Positions 24,932 through 34,820 are shown, counted from the first letter of the stretch. The stretch: 41,666 nt of DNA from Hyphomicrobiaceae bacterium (GCA_016793065.1 JAEULV010000087.1:1-41666), one strand, 5' to 3'. Notes: generated by a model from the letters alone, not told the origin. A program made the numbers and translations.

Positions 24932-26305
24932 TCAGACGTTCATCACCAGGAACTCGCGCTCCCAGCTGGAAATGACGCGATTGTAGAGCCGCCATTCCAG
25001 CTTCTTGACGTCGATATAGGCCTCGACGAAGCGCTCGCCGAGGACGCGGCCGAGGGGCTTGCAGTCGGCGAGTTCCAGGAGCGCGTCCTGCAGGTGGGCC
25101 GGCAGCGAGACGCCGAGGGTGTGGGCGTTGACGGTGACCACCGGTTCCGGCTCGCGCCGTTCCTCCAGCCCGAGCAGTCCGCAGGCGAGGGTGGCGGCGG
25201 TGGCGATATAGGGGTTGGAATCGGCGCCGATGACGCGGTTTTCCACCCGGCGGGCGTCGCGATCGGAATCCGGCACGCGCAGGCCGCAGGTGCGGTTGTC
25301 GCGGCCCCAGTGGACGTTGATCGGCGCGGCGGATTCGCGGCGGATGCGGCGGTAGGAATTGACGTTGGGGCAGAACAGGCTCATCGAGGCCGGCACATAG
25401 CGCTGCAGGCCGGCGATGTAGTGCATCAGGCTGGCGGAGTCAGAGCCGTCGGGATTGGACAGGATGTTGGTCTTGTCGGCGATGCGGACGATCGACTGGT
25501 GGATGTGGGTGGCGGAGCCGGGCTCGTTCTCGTGCGGCATGGCCATGAAGGTCGCGACCATGTTGTGCTTTTGCGCCGCCTGGCGGGCGGTGCGCTTGAA
25601 CAGGAAGGTCTGGTCGGCGCGTTCGATCGGATCGCCGTGACGGAAGTTCATTTCCAGCTGCGCCGGCCCAGCCTCGTGCGCCATGGTGGCGATCTCGATG
25701 CGGCTTGCCTCGCAGTAGTCGTAGATCAGATTGACGACGTGGTCGAAATCATTGGCGTGCTCGATCGAGTAGCCCTGTCGCCCCGCCTCGCGCCGGCCGG
25801 ACAGGCCGACCGGAACGGAGAACGGCAGGTCCGGGTCCTCGCTCTTGGCGATGAGGTAGAATTCGAGTTCGGGCGCGACGACGGGGCGCAGGCCCTTGGC
25901 CTTGTAGAGGTCCATCACCCGGCGCAGCACCGAGCGCGGGGCGAAGTCGACGAGGGACCCGTCGGCGAAATAGCAGTCGCAGATCACCTGGGCGGTCGGC
26001 TCGGCATACCACGGCACGATGCGCAGGGTCGCCAGATCCGGCACGGCGCGGACATCGCGGTCGAGCGGGTTGACCACCTGGCTTTCGTCGGCGGTATCGC
26101 CGGTCACGCCCTGGAAGAACACGAATTCGGGCAGGCGGACGCCTTCCTCGATGACGCGGATAAAATCCTCGCGCGGCACGATCTTGCCGCGCATCATGCC
26201 GGTCATGTCGGGGACGATGCACTCAACCTCGTCGATCCGCAATTCGCGCAGCCAGGAGATCGCCTGTTCGACCGATTGGGGCACGGTGTCGATCATGGCA
26301 GGCAT
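24932..26305 (-). CDS. Glutamine synthetase family protein (GlnA-like/PuuA-like ligase)
   Basis: A 457-residue ATP-dependent ligase of the glutamine synthetase fold. The N-terminal beta-grasp part contains VECIVPDMTGMMRGKIVP; the catalytic part has APELEFYL, AHEAGPAQLEMNF, PHENEPGSATHIHQS and a GADSNPY segment near 375. The sequence resembles the non-nitrogen-assimilating paralogues that gamma-glutamylate amines such as putrescine more than GlnA, but the amine substrate cannot be read from it. No puu genes are adjacent. The ATG at 26305 follows GGACAAGG; an ATG at 26296 is an alternative. Confidence 0.85.
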   Translation of the reverse strand: MPAMIDTVPQSVEQAISWLRELRIDEVECIVPDMTGMMRGKIVPREDFIRVIEEGVRLPEFVFFQGVTGDTADESQVVNPLDRDVRAVPDLATLRIVPWYAEPTAQVICDCYFADGSLVDFAPRSVLRRVMDLYKAKGLRPVVAPELEFYLIAKSEDPDLPFSVPVGLSGRREAGRQGYSIEHANDFDHVVNLIYDYCEASRIEIATMAHEAGPAQLEMNFRHGDPIERADQTFLFKRTARQAAQKHNMVATFMAMPHENEPGSATHIHQSIVRIADKTNILSNPDGSDSASLMHYIAGLQRYVPASMSLFCPNVNSYRRIRRESAAPINVHWGRDNRTCGLRVPDSDRDARRVENRVIGADSNPYIATAATLACGLLGLEERREPEPVVTVNAHTLGVSLPAHLQDALLELADCKPLGRVLGERFVEAYIDVKKLEWRLYNRVISSWEREFLVMNV

Positions 26306-26430
26306 CCTTGTCCGGCAAAGGGAACGCGCCGAAGCAGCGCGGCAAATGTGATCACATTTATCGGGAGGCTAGGCCAAGGGGGCGGGATTGTCGAGGGGGG
26401 CTGGCGTGGTGTTCGAGGAGCCGCCGATTT

Positions 26431-26566
26431 CCCTCCCCTTCATGGGGAGGGTGGCGCGAGAGCGTCGGGTGGGGTGGGTGGCGCGGAGGGTGGGCTTTGA
26501 GTCCGCGCTCCGGGCCGGGTACCCCCTCCGGCGGCGTTGCCGCCACCTCCCCCATAAAGGGGGAGG
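26431..26566. repeat. Intergenic element with two facing GC-rich palindromes
   Basis: CCCTCCCC-TTCAT-GGGGAGGG at 26431-26451 and CCTCCCCC-ATAAA-GGGGGAGG at 26546-26566 bound a 95-bp GC-rich spacer. The layout is that of the REP/BIME-like intergenic mosaics common in rhizobial chromosomes. It lies between the glutamine synthetase-like gene and ilvN and encodes nothing. Confidence 0.7.
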
Positions 26567-26607
26567 GAGCCGGGGGCGACGGCTGGCTTGGGGAGGTGGG
26601 CGGGGGC

Positions 26608-27144
26608 TCAGACGCCGGCGGCGCCGCGGGCGAGGGCGGCGATGCCGGTGCGGGCGACTTCGGTGAGGCCGACGGAGGCCATCAGGCGAATGAAGCGCTC
26701 GACTTCGTCGGAGGTGCCGGTCAGCTCGAAGACGAAGCTTTCCAGCGTGGCGTCGACCATCTTGGCGCCGAAGGCCTGGGCGAGGCGCATCGACTCAAGC
26801 CGCTTCTCGCCGGTGCCGCGCACCTTGACCAGCGCCAGTTCGCGCTCGAGCGTGTCGCCTTCCTGCGTCAGGTCGACGATGCGGTGCACCGGCACCAGCC
26901 GGTCGAGCTGGTGCTTGATTTGCTCGAGGATCTGCGGGGTGCCGGCGGTGACGATGGTGATGCGCGAGATGTGCTTGTCGTGCTCGGTCTCGGAGACGGT
27001 CAGGCTCTCGATGTTGTAGCCGCGGGCCGAGAACAGGCCGATGACGCGAGCCAGCACGCCCGGCTCGTTGTCGACGATCACCGCGAGGGTGCGGCGCTCG
27101 ATGGTGACGGCATAGGTCGCGCTGGGATAGTGGGAAGTATTCAT
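26608..27144 (-). CDS. ilvN: Acetolactate synthase small (regulatory) subunit
   Basis: A 178-residue ACT-domain protein that binds valine and stimulates the catalytic subunit. The first ACT domain carries VDNEPGVLARVIGLFSARGYNIESLTV and the linker THDKHISRITIV-like segment (here EHDKHISRITIV). The C-terminal half has VDATLESFVFELTG and ends after EVARTGIAALARG, as in the longer IlvN/IlvH type. It lies 111 bp after the large-subunit gene, in the same transcript behind the attenuator. Could equally be named ilvH. Confidence 0.95.
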   Translation of the reverse strand: MNTSHYPSATYAVTIERRTLAVIVDNEPGVLARVIGLFSARGYNIESLTVSETEHDKHISRITIVTAGTPQILEQIKHQLDRLVPVHRIVDLTQEGDTLERELALVKVRGTGEKRLESMRLAQAFGAKMVDATLESFVFELTGTSDEVERFIRLMASVGLTEVARTGIAALARGAAGV

Positions 27145-27255
27145 CGAACTGTCTTTCGCATTGAGCCGCGCCAGGGAAGCGTTCCGGCGGCAGGCGAGTT
27201 CAATTGAATCGGCAAGGCGGGCGGGCGAATGAATTGCCGCCCGCCCGTGGGCCGG

Positions 27256-29013
<1,758 letters not shown>

Positions 29014-29102
29014 CGGTCTTCTCCGCGGGCTGGTCCCTGAGCGCTTCGGTGTGGCTGGGCCAGAGGGTCGAGTTGGAGGGGTTTAGAGGAAGTCGGGACA
29101 AT

Positions 29103-29126
29103 AAAAAAGGCCCCCGGGAGGGAGCC
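29103..29126 (-). terminator. ilvIN attenuator terminator
   Basis: On the minus strand GGCTCCC-TCCC-GGGGGCC (29126-29109) is followed by six T (29108-29103). It lies between the leader peptide and the large-subunit start, 90 bases before the latter. Upstream of it CGGGCGC within the leader ORF can pair with GCGCCCG at about 29131-29137, and GATGGAG with CTCCATC around the leader stop; which fold acts as antiterminator was not resolved by hand. Confidence 0.8.
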
Positions 29127-29159
29127 TGAGCGGGCGCACCGTGCATCGCGCGATGGAGA

Positions 29160-29216
29160 TCACTCCATCACGGCGGGGCGCCCGGTGCTTACGAGGAGAA
29201 TGCGAGCGATGGTCAT
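29160..29216 (-). CDS. ilv leader peptide (18 residues) for attenuation
   Basis: A short ORF read as MTIARILLVSTGRPAVME, stop at 29160-29162. Its I-L-L-V run is exactly the set of amino acids made by the downstream genes, the classical sign of a translation-controlled attenuator. GGGTGAAG lies at ribosome-site distance, a promoter is about 30 bases upstream, and an intrinsic terminator follows. When charged Ile/Leu/Val tRNAs are scarce, the ribosome is expected to stall at the control codons and let transcription enter ilvI. Recognition is from sequence only. Confidence 0.85.
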   Translation of the reverse strand: MTIARILLVSTGRPAVME

Positions 29217-29251
29217 CGCGTCTTCACCCTTGAGGTCTGATGTCGGCGGGG

Positions 29252-29280
29252 ACCCTACTGGCGTTCGCGGCGCCGGTCAA
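29252..29280 (-). promoter_or_regulatory. Putative housekeeping-sigma promoter of the ilv leader operon
   Basis: On the minus strand TTGACC (29280-29275) and TAGGGT (29257-29252) are separated by 17 bases. This would start transcription near 29245, about 30 bases before the leader peptide. Confidence 0.6.
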
Positions 29281-29298
29281 GTCGGGAAATCGCGTCGG

Positions 29299-29328
29299 AT
29301 CGGGCGGCCGGTGGAGCGGCCGCCCGAT
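29299..29328 (-). terminator. Strong hairpin after the RTX gene
   Basis: ATCGGGCGGCC (29299-29309) pairs with GGCCGCCCGAT (29318-29328), seven bases after the RTX stop codon. A T run is lacking, but position and stability suggest an end-of-transcript structure that also insulates the ilv promoter. Confidence 0.55.
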
Positions 29329-29334
29329 GGGGCA

Positions 29335-31431
29335 TCACGGCAGATTGATGAAATGGGCGTCGGTCAGGCTGCCGAGCGTCAGGTTGCGCAGGGTGAGCGA
29401 GCCGGCGGCCTCGAAATCGATCACCGTGTCAGCTCCGACCTGAGACGCCGTGTGGCCGGCGCCCGTCGCCAGTAGATCGGCAACGGTATAGATGCCGAAG
29501 CCCTGGAGATCGAGCCGGTCGTCGCCATTGCCGAAATCGGTGATGACATCGTTGTCGATGGCGCCGAAGAAGGAGTCGAAAATAAAGACGTCGTCGCCAT
29601 TGCCGCCGGTCAGCGTGTCATTGCCGCCATGGGAGGTGATCGTATCATGGCCGGCGCCGGCGCGGATGATATCGTCGGCACCAGTGCCCGAGATGACATT
29701 GTCCATGGCGCCGCCGGTGATGCGCACGACGCCCCCGGCATATCTGGTGTCCAGGACAAGCTGCCCTTGCTGATAGGTGGTTTCCCGACGGCCGCCATTG
29801 TCGTAGTAGATCGTCAGGTCCTCAAGAACGCCAGAGTTGTCATAGCTCATCTGTATCTGTGACCAGTCAACGGCGGTGCCGTTGACGCTATTGTCGAATT
29901 TCACCTCGCTGGCGACTACGCCGCCGGTGTAGAACTTGGTCGCCGATACGCCGTTGTCGAAGGTGACCTGACGGGTCATCTTGGTCACGCCGTCGGAATC
30001 GTAAGTCACGCGTATCGTCTGCCAGTTCTGGCCCGTACCGTTCGCCGACATGTCGGTTTGGGTGGCGTCGGTGCGCACACCGGCGAAAAAGTTGGTCTCG
30101 ACCCTTGTGGCATTGTCCATCAGGGCGGTCCGGGACGTGATCTGACCGTTCGATTCGTAGTTGGTGGTGATCGATGCCCAGGCCGGTCCGGCGCCCGGGT
30201 TCGAAGTGTCGGTCCGCGTGGTCAGGATCCGGACACCATCGAAATATTCGGTGAAGGTCTCGGTGGCGTCGTCGTTGAACGACGTCCGGAACTGCACCTT
30301 TCCGTTCGCGTCATAGACGAGTTCCACGCGGTCATAGGCCGCGACGTCATTGACATCGGTGATGACGGCATCGAGCCGAATGCGGTTTTCGGTGTCGAAG
30401 GTGATGTCGGTCTCGATGCCGTCGGCGCGGGTGATGCGCATGGTATCGGCATCCACGATCGTCGCGGTTCGCCCGACACCGCCGAGCGTCCAGGTGACGG
30501 TATCGACGCCGTTTTCGAGCAGCCGGAACACCCGCTCGGCGGCATCGACGCCGGGGTCGGTGGTGATGTCGACGATGTCGACGGTCGTGTCAGCGGTCTC
30601 GGCCGAGATCACCGGAAGCCCGGAAAGGTTGGAAACCTTGACGGTTGTCGCGGTGGAGCCTTCGACGGCGATGCTCTCGATATCGGTCAGCGTCACCTGC
30701 GTCAGGTCGAACAGGCCGCCGCTGGTCAGCGCCAGAACGTCGGCGCCGGTGCCGCCGTCATAGGTTTCGCCGGCGGACAGGCTGGACGCAATCAACTGGA
30801 AGCGGTCGTCATCGGCCCCGCCATAGGATTTATCGACGCCTTCGCCGCCGACGATCGTATCATTGCCGTCGCCACCATAGACGAGGTCGTTGCCGAGACG
30901 GGCATCGATGGCATCATTACCGGAGCCGCCTTCGATGTAGTCGTGGCCGCTGTCCGTGATCACGACGTCGTCGCCACCGTTGGCATAGACCGTGGTGCTG
31001 GTGGAAAGACCAGTCATGACAATGACTTGCCCGTCTTCGGTTCCGTTGACGGTGTAGTCATAGCTACGCAGATTGGCGTCGAGGGCATTTTTACGGGTGC
31101 TCGAATCCATATTGGCGAGCGCCGTCATGTCGATGTTGATGTTGGAAAAGGCTCCGGAATTCTGGCCCTGCTGATGAACGAAGGAATAGCTCATCGCCGT
31201 TGCGGTGCCAGTCTGGCCATCGGCCTCGAGAGGCCCAGTATAGGTCAGGTTGAAACTGTTGGCGAAAGAGATATCAACAGTCCAGCTTCCCTGGGAAACC
31301 GGCCCCTGAAACGTACCTGCAAGAAAATAGTCGGTACCGGAGACGACCTCATGCAGAAAGTCATTGCCGAATTGCGGGTTGACCGTCAGGGAGAAGGAGA
31401 AACTCCCGGAAGTCAGATCGATCGTCGCCAT
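29335..31431 (-). CDS. RTX-type calcium-binding protein with four 52-residue repeats
   Basis: A 698-residue acidic protein, probably secreted. Residues 1-140 form an unrecognised, beta-rich N-terminal domain. RTX nonapeptides follow at about 149-204 (GGSGNDAID, GGDGNDTIV and degenerate copies) and again at about 580-624 (GTGADDIIRAG, GGNGDDVFIFDS). In between, residues 369 to about 575 hold four tandem units of about 52 residues. The protein ends with the hydrophobic LTDAHFINLP. No N-terminal signal peptide is seen, consistent with type I secretion through a C-terminal signal, but no ABC exporter genes are nearby. The ATG at 31431 has a GGAG ribosome site; base composition is lower in GC than its neighbours. 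Function is unknown; adhesion or surface roles are usual for such proteins. Confidence 0.82.
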   Translation of the reverse strand: MATIDLTSGSFSFSLTVNPQFGNDFLHEVVSGTDYFLAGTFQGPVSQGSWTVDISFANSFNLTYTGPLEADGQTGTATAMSYSFVHQQGQNSGAFSNINIDMTALANMDSSTRKNALDANLRSYDYTVNGTEDGQVIVMTGLSTSTTVYANGGDDVVITDSGHDYIEGGSGNDAIDARLGNDLVYGGDGNDTIVGGEGVDKSYGGADDDRFQLIASSLSAGETYDGGTGADVLALTSGGLFDLTQVTLTDIESIAVEGSTATTVKVSNLSGLPVISAETADTTVDIVDITTDPGVDAAERVFRLLENGVDTVTWTLGGVGRTATIVDADTMRITRADGIETDITFDTENRIRLDAVITDVNDVAAYDRVELVYDANGKVQFRTSFNDDATETFTEYFDGVRILTTRTDTSNPGAGPAWASITTNYESNGQITSRTALMDNATRVETNFFAGVRTDATQTDMSANGTGQNWQTIRVTYDSDGVTKMTRQVTFDNGVSATKFYTGGVVASEVKFDNSVNGTAVDWSQIQMSYDNSGVLEDLTIYYDNGGRRETTYQQGQLVLDTRYAGGVVRITGGAMDNVISGTGADDIIRAGAGHDTITSHGGNDTLTGGNGDDVFIFDSFFGAIDNDVITDFGNGDDRLDLQGFGIYTVADLLATGAGHTASQVGADTVIDFEAAGSLTLRNLTLGSLTDAHFINLP
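29700..30327 (-). repeat. Four tandem units of about 156 bp inside the RTX gene
   Basis: Units begin at 30327, 30171, 30015 and 29856. Each starts with a strand of the form I/V-x-x-x-Y-D/E-x-x-G, continues with a D-N/D-containing turn and a G-V-x strand, and ends in a W-containing turn (PAWAS, QNWQT, VDWSQ). The fourth is shorter and runs into the second RTX block. The units are diverged, so the duplication is old or under selection only for fold; they recall YD/RHS-type beta repeats. Confidence 0.75.
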
Positions 31432-32348
31432 GTCAAGTCTCCGCCGCTCGGACCCTGCCGTCCGAGCCTTTGTGTCAACGCATGAGCCCACATTGCCACG
31501 CGGCGCGGGCTGATCCGAACCTTGACAGAAGACGTCACGAGGGACAGCCGATTCGATTGCCTGACCCGCCACCCACCCGATGGCAGGGGTGCAATCTCAG
31601 GGCAAATGGATCCCCCGCATCGACCGGGTGAGCCGGTCCCGCCGTTGCCTGCCTCGGCCTGTCACCGGATGCGATCAGCGACCGCCGCCGGTGCCGTCCG
31701 TCACCCGCCGCCATTTGCCAAGGCGACGGATGGATATCGGACATGCTTTACCATTGATTAATTCAATGGAACATTAGCCCGCGCTGGCGGCATGACGCAA
31801 TGGGAGCACTGCATAATTTTTTAACATGCGATTAAGACCATGGTTCATCCGTAGCTCCATCGTCACGTTTTGCATCAAACCGCAGTCATTTAATGTTATT
31901 TAATTGTCATGGTGGCGACTTGTAGCTGAAAGTCCGGTGTTGGGCGGGGTAATACGGGCCTTTCAAAGCAAAGCCAAGCGCACTCGCTAGACATTGATTT
32001 TCGAAATCTGGTCATCCTCCGATTTGCATCAACCATGGATGGAGCAAGTTGGATCTGCAATCAAGATTGGGGGGGGCTCGGTCCGTTTTCCACGTCAGGC
32101 TCTGCGACGAGGGAACTGGGCCGAAGCGGGAATTGATCCGGAGATGTGGGTCTTCCGCAGGGACTGGCAACAGACGTTGGGCGCGCCGCCGCACCGCGGA
32201 TGCCACTTTCAGGGACACGAAAGGCGAAAGATCGCGCAAGGCCCGCCGACCAGGCGACGGATCGAATCCGCCAGCGCCCAGGGCGCGGTTTTGTCGGTCA
32301 TGAAGGAGGAGGCGACCAGTGGTCTGCATGCGGCGCAGGACCGTCTTC
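31432..32348. other. Long non-coding stretch between the RTX gene and sspB
   Basis: About 900 bp without a supported gene. 31740-31930 is strikingly AT-rich for this window and is the likely control region of the RTX gene, which would then have a leader of more than 300 bases. It contains the inverted repeat CCATTGA-N5-TCAATGG at 31751-31769. The part from 32040 to 32348 has open frames but none with credible start, composition or similarity. Confidence 0.5.
31751..31769. promoter_or_regulatory. Inverted repeat CCATTGA-N5-TCAATGG
   Basis: Seven-base arms match perfectly around TTAAT, in the AT-rich region upstream of the RTX gene. It has the form of a dimeric regulator site; the regulator is unknown. 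Confidence 0.4.
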
Positions 32349-32364
32349 AGCCCGGTGCCGGGCT
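32349..32364 (-). terminator. Hairpin overlapping the sspB stop region
   Basis: AGCCCGG-TG-CCGGGCT, touching the sspB stop codon. No T run follows, so its role in termination is doubtful. Confidence 0.3.
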
Positions 32365-33005
32365 CAGGTCTTCTTGCGGAAAGCGTCGAGGGAGACGACG
32401 GTGGCGGCGGCGGGCTTGTCGGCGGCGGTGTCCTGCTTGTCGGCCTCGGGCGCGGCCTTGGGGGCCTCGGCGGCGATCTCGGGCTTCGGCTCGGCCTTGG
32501 GAACGGCCTTGGGTTCCGGCTTGGCGTCCTGATGGGTGTCGACATCGCCGATGGCGGCCGACGTCACCGAAACCGGGCCGCGCACCGCGCCGGAGGACTG
32601 GGCCGGCGGCACGCCAATCACCGGTTCCTTGCGTTCCTCGGCGCCCTCGCGATGCACCTCGAATTGCAGGCCGAACTGGACCGACGGATCGAAGAAGCCC
32701 TTGACCGCCGAGAACGGCACGACGAGGCGCTCCGGCACGTTGCCGAACGACAGGTTGACCTCGAACTGGGTGTCGGACACGCCGAGGTCCCAGTACTGGT
32801 GCTGCAGCACGATGGTCATTTCGTCGGGATAGCGCTGGCGCAGGCGCGAGGAGATCTTCACACCCGGATGCTGGGTGTCGAAGGAAATGTAGAAATGATG
32901 TTCGCCGGGCAGGCCGGTCTGCATGACCTCGGTCAGAACCTTGCGGACGACGCTCTTCAGCGCCTCCTGAACAAGCACGTCGTAGCGAATCTGATCCTGG
33001 GACAT
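32364..33005 (-). CDS. sspB: SspB family protein, ClpXP adaptor for ssrA-tagged substrates
   Basis: A 213-residue alphaproteobacterial SspB. The N-terminal folded domain (about residues 1-115) starts with IRYDVLVQEALKSVVRKVL and includes HHFYISFDTQHPGV and MTIVLQHQYWDL, which form the groove that binds the ssrA tag. A long Ala/Pro/Lys/Glu-rich flexible tail ends in VVSLDAFRKKT, the expected ClpX-docking peptide. It delivers tmRNA-tagged proteins to ClpXP. The ATG at 33005 is preferred over open frame upstream. The tmRNA gene lies 100 bp upstream on the same strand. Confidence 0.9.
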   Translation of the reverse strand: MSQDQIRYDVLVQEALKSVVRKVLTEVMQTGLPGEHHFYISFDTQHPGVKISSRLRQRYPDEMTIVLQHQYWDLGVSDTQFEVNLSFGNVPERLVVPFSAVKGFFDPSVQFGLQFEVHREGAEERKEPVIGVPPAQSSGAVRGPVSVTSAAIGDVDTHQDAKPEPKAVPKAEPKPEIAAEAPKAAPEADKQDTAADKPAAATVVSLDAFRKKT

Positions 33006-33107
33006 GAACTTGCCTGGTCTTGTGGTCCGGTCCGGGCGACAGCGGAACATGGCGCGCCGCGCAAGGAACTCGCGATCGTCTATGGCCCTGCCCGAAGAGA
33101 GGGATGA

Positions 33108-33445
33108 AGTGGAGGTTTCTGTTGCCAGGTACCTCCGAACCCCGCCTGTGAGCTGCTAGACCCTCAGGACTTCAAACCGATACCTTCACCGCATCACGCG
33201 GCGACGGCAACCGGAGCATAGTTGTCATTCGCAACTATAGTTTAGCCCGATAACGGCGGTACAATGCCGAGCGAAAGTTCGCCTTTTCAACCCTCGTCGA
33301 TCCTATTTCGCCCCCGCCGGAACCCACGATCGCCAGCCTTGCGGGCCGGATGCCATGGGCTCGGGTGGAGGCGCCGGGTACCGCCCCCGGGTCCGAAAGG
33401 CCTATTACAACGTTCGTTTATCGCCATAGCCGCCTTGCGACGGCA
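33108..33445 (-). ncRNA. ssrA: Transfer-messenger RNA, circularly permuted two-piece form
   Basis: The tag ORF is read on the minus strand at 33232-33194 as ANDNYAPVAVAA plus stop, the alphaproteobacterial tmRNA degradation tag. Upstream, GGGGGCGAAATAGG starting at 33315 is the 5' end of the coding piece. Further upstream, a T-arm-like segment followed by CGCCTCCACC (near 33373-33364) is the 3' end of the acceptor piece; its CGCCTCC can pair with GGGGGCG to form the acceptor stem. The acceptor piece therefore precedes the coding piece, separated by about 50 bases to be removed. The coding piece ends in the hairpin GGAGGT...ACCTCC (33136-33111). A TATATT box at 33457-33452 suggests the 5' boundary; ends are approximate. 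Confidence 0.9.
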
Positions 33446-33620
33446 AGGACGAATATAGGGGTTCGGCGGCGGCGTGGAAAGGGGGCGGGGCGGATTTCTG
33501 GCGGCGTCGGCGCCGCTCGCGCCGGTTCGACGCGGCCAAACGCAAGGCGGCGCGGGCGAAAGTCGCCCGCGCGCGTCGCATTTGTCCAGGATTCGGCCGG
33601 CGTGGCGGCGTGGGCGGGGA

Positions 33621-33947
33621 TCAGCCCTTGCCGGTCAGCATGCTCAGCGGCACGAAGCCGGCGGGCTTCTTTGGCGCGACGGCGTCCTTCAGCACCTTGA
33701 AGACGCGCTGTTCGATCGGGGTCGAGCCGACGAAATCGGCATAGGCCTTGGTCAGCAGATCCCTGGCGGCGGCGAAGGAGGCGGCTTCGTCGAGGCCGTC
33801 GAGGTCGGACGAGGCGAGCAACTGGCCCATGCGCTTGAGGATGTGCAGGCGGGCGACCGAGACCACCTTGGGATCATAGTCGACGCCGAGCAGGTCGAAG
33901 AATTCCTCGGCGGCGGACAGCGACTTGAGCTTGGCGACGATCGACAT
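33621..33947 (-). CDS. nifW: Nitrogenase-stabilizing/protective protein NifW
   Basis: A 108-residue protein matching NifW over its whole length: LKSLSAAEEFFDLLGVDYDPKVV, then ARLHILKRMGQLL, then LTKAYADFVGSTPIEQRVFKVLKD. NifW binds the MoFe protein and helps protect or mature nitrogenase under oxygen. The ATG at 33947 follows GGGAGAAAG. It is the last gene of the nif run, 72 bp after cysE. Confidence 0.9.
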   Translation of the reverse strand: MSIVAKLKSLSAAEEFFDLLGVDYDPKVVSVARLHILKRMGQLLASSDLDGLDEAASFAAARDLLTKAYADFVGSTPIEQRVFKVLKDAVAPKKPAGFVPLSMLTGKG

Positions 33948-34019
33948 GTGCTTTCTCCCTGGCGCGCGCGGCGCGCTGTCCGGTGGTGCGGCCGGCGGCA
34001 AGGCCGGGTCGACGGGTGG

Positions 34020-34820
34020 TCAGGCGATCGGGCCGTCGGGTCCGATCGCGTCGATATAGGTGCGCTCGACCTCGGCGGCGGCGTTCTCGGCGCCGGCCTC
34101 GTGGGCGGAGAGCTTGCGGGCGAGGTAGTCGACGCGGGCCTCGAGAAAGCCGATGCGGTCGATCAGCGCCGAGACGGCCTCGCCGACCGGGTCGGGCATC
34201 AGGTGATGTTCCAGGTCGATGCGGCCGCCGATCAGGCGGCGTTCGCGGGCATCCTTGACCACCTTGCCGGGGATGCCGACGACGGTCATGCCCGGCGGCA
34301 CGTCCTCGATGACGACCGAGTTGGCGCCGACGCGGGCACCGCGGCCGACGGTGATCGGCCCGAGGATCTTGGCGCCGGCGCCGACGAGGACGCCGCTTTC
34401 CAGCGTCGGATGGCGCTTGCCCGGCTTCCACGAGGTGCCGCCGAGGGTGACGCCGTGATAGAGCGTCACGTCCTCGCCGATGATCGCCGTCTCGCCGATG
34501 ACGACGCCGGCGCCGTGATCGATGAAGAAGCGGCGGCCGATGGTGGCGCCGGGATGGATGTCGACATTGGTGAGGAAGCGGCCGAGCCACGACAGGAACC
34601 GGGCGGGGAACTTGACGCCGCGCGCCCACAGGGCATTGGCAAGGCGGAACCAGATGATGGCGTGGACGCCCGGATAGGTCAGGACGATCTCGACGGTGTT
34701 GCGTGCCGCCGGATCGCGGGCCTTGACGCAGCCGACATCCTCGCGCAGCAGCGCCCAGAGGCCGGGGTCCGGCGCGGCGGACGGCGGGGTGGGGGTGGAA
34801 GAAACCGTGAGATCGACCAT
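34020..34820 (-). CDS. cysE: Serine O-acetyltransferase (CysE/NifP-like)
   Basis: A 266-residue left-handed beta-helix acetyltransferase that makes O-acetylserine for cysteine synthesis. Hexapeptide repeats run through [38 protein letters not shown] and [10 protein letters not shown]. The ATG at 34820 has a perfect GGAGG site; a GTG at 34853, two bases after the nifV stop, would add 11 residues. Placement between nifV and nifW indicates a nif-dedicated copy, as nifP of Azotobacter, supplying cysteine for NifS. Confidence 0.9.
   Translation of the reverse strand: MVDLTVSSTPTPPSAAPDPGLWALLREDVGCVKARDPAARNTVEIVLTYPGVHAIIWFRLANALWARGVKFPARFLSWLGRFLTNVDIHPGATIGRRFFIDHGAGVVIGETAIIGEDVTLYHGVTLGGTSWKPGKRHPTLESGVLVGAGAKILGPITVGRGARVGANSVVIEDVPPGMTVVGIPGKVVKDARERRLIGGRIDLEHHLMPDPVGEAVSALIDRIGFLEARVDYLARKLSAHEAGAENAAAEVERTYIDAIGPDGPIA

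Noticed and set aside
29229..31485. Plus-strand frames of several hundred codons across the ilv and RTX regions
   Set aside because: Mirror images of the coding strands; the minus strand carries acetolactate synthase and RTX motifs.
31994..32704. Plus-strand frame overlapping sspB
   Set aside because: Half of it is antisense to sspB and the remainder has no ribosome site or recognisable domain.
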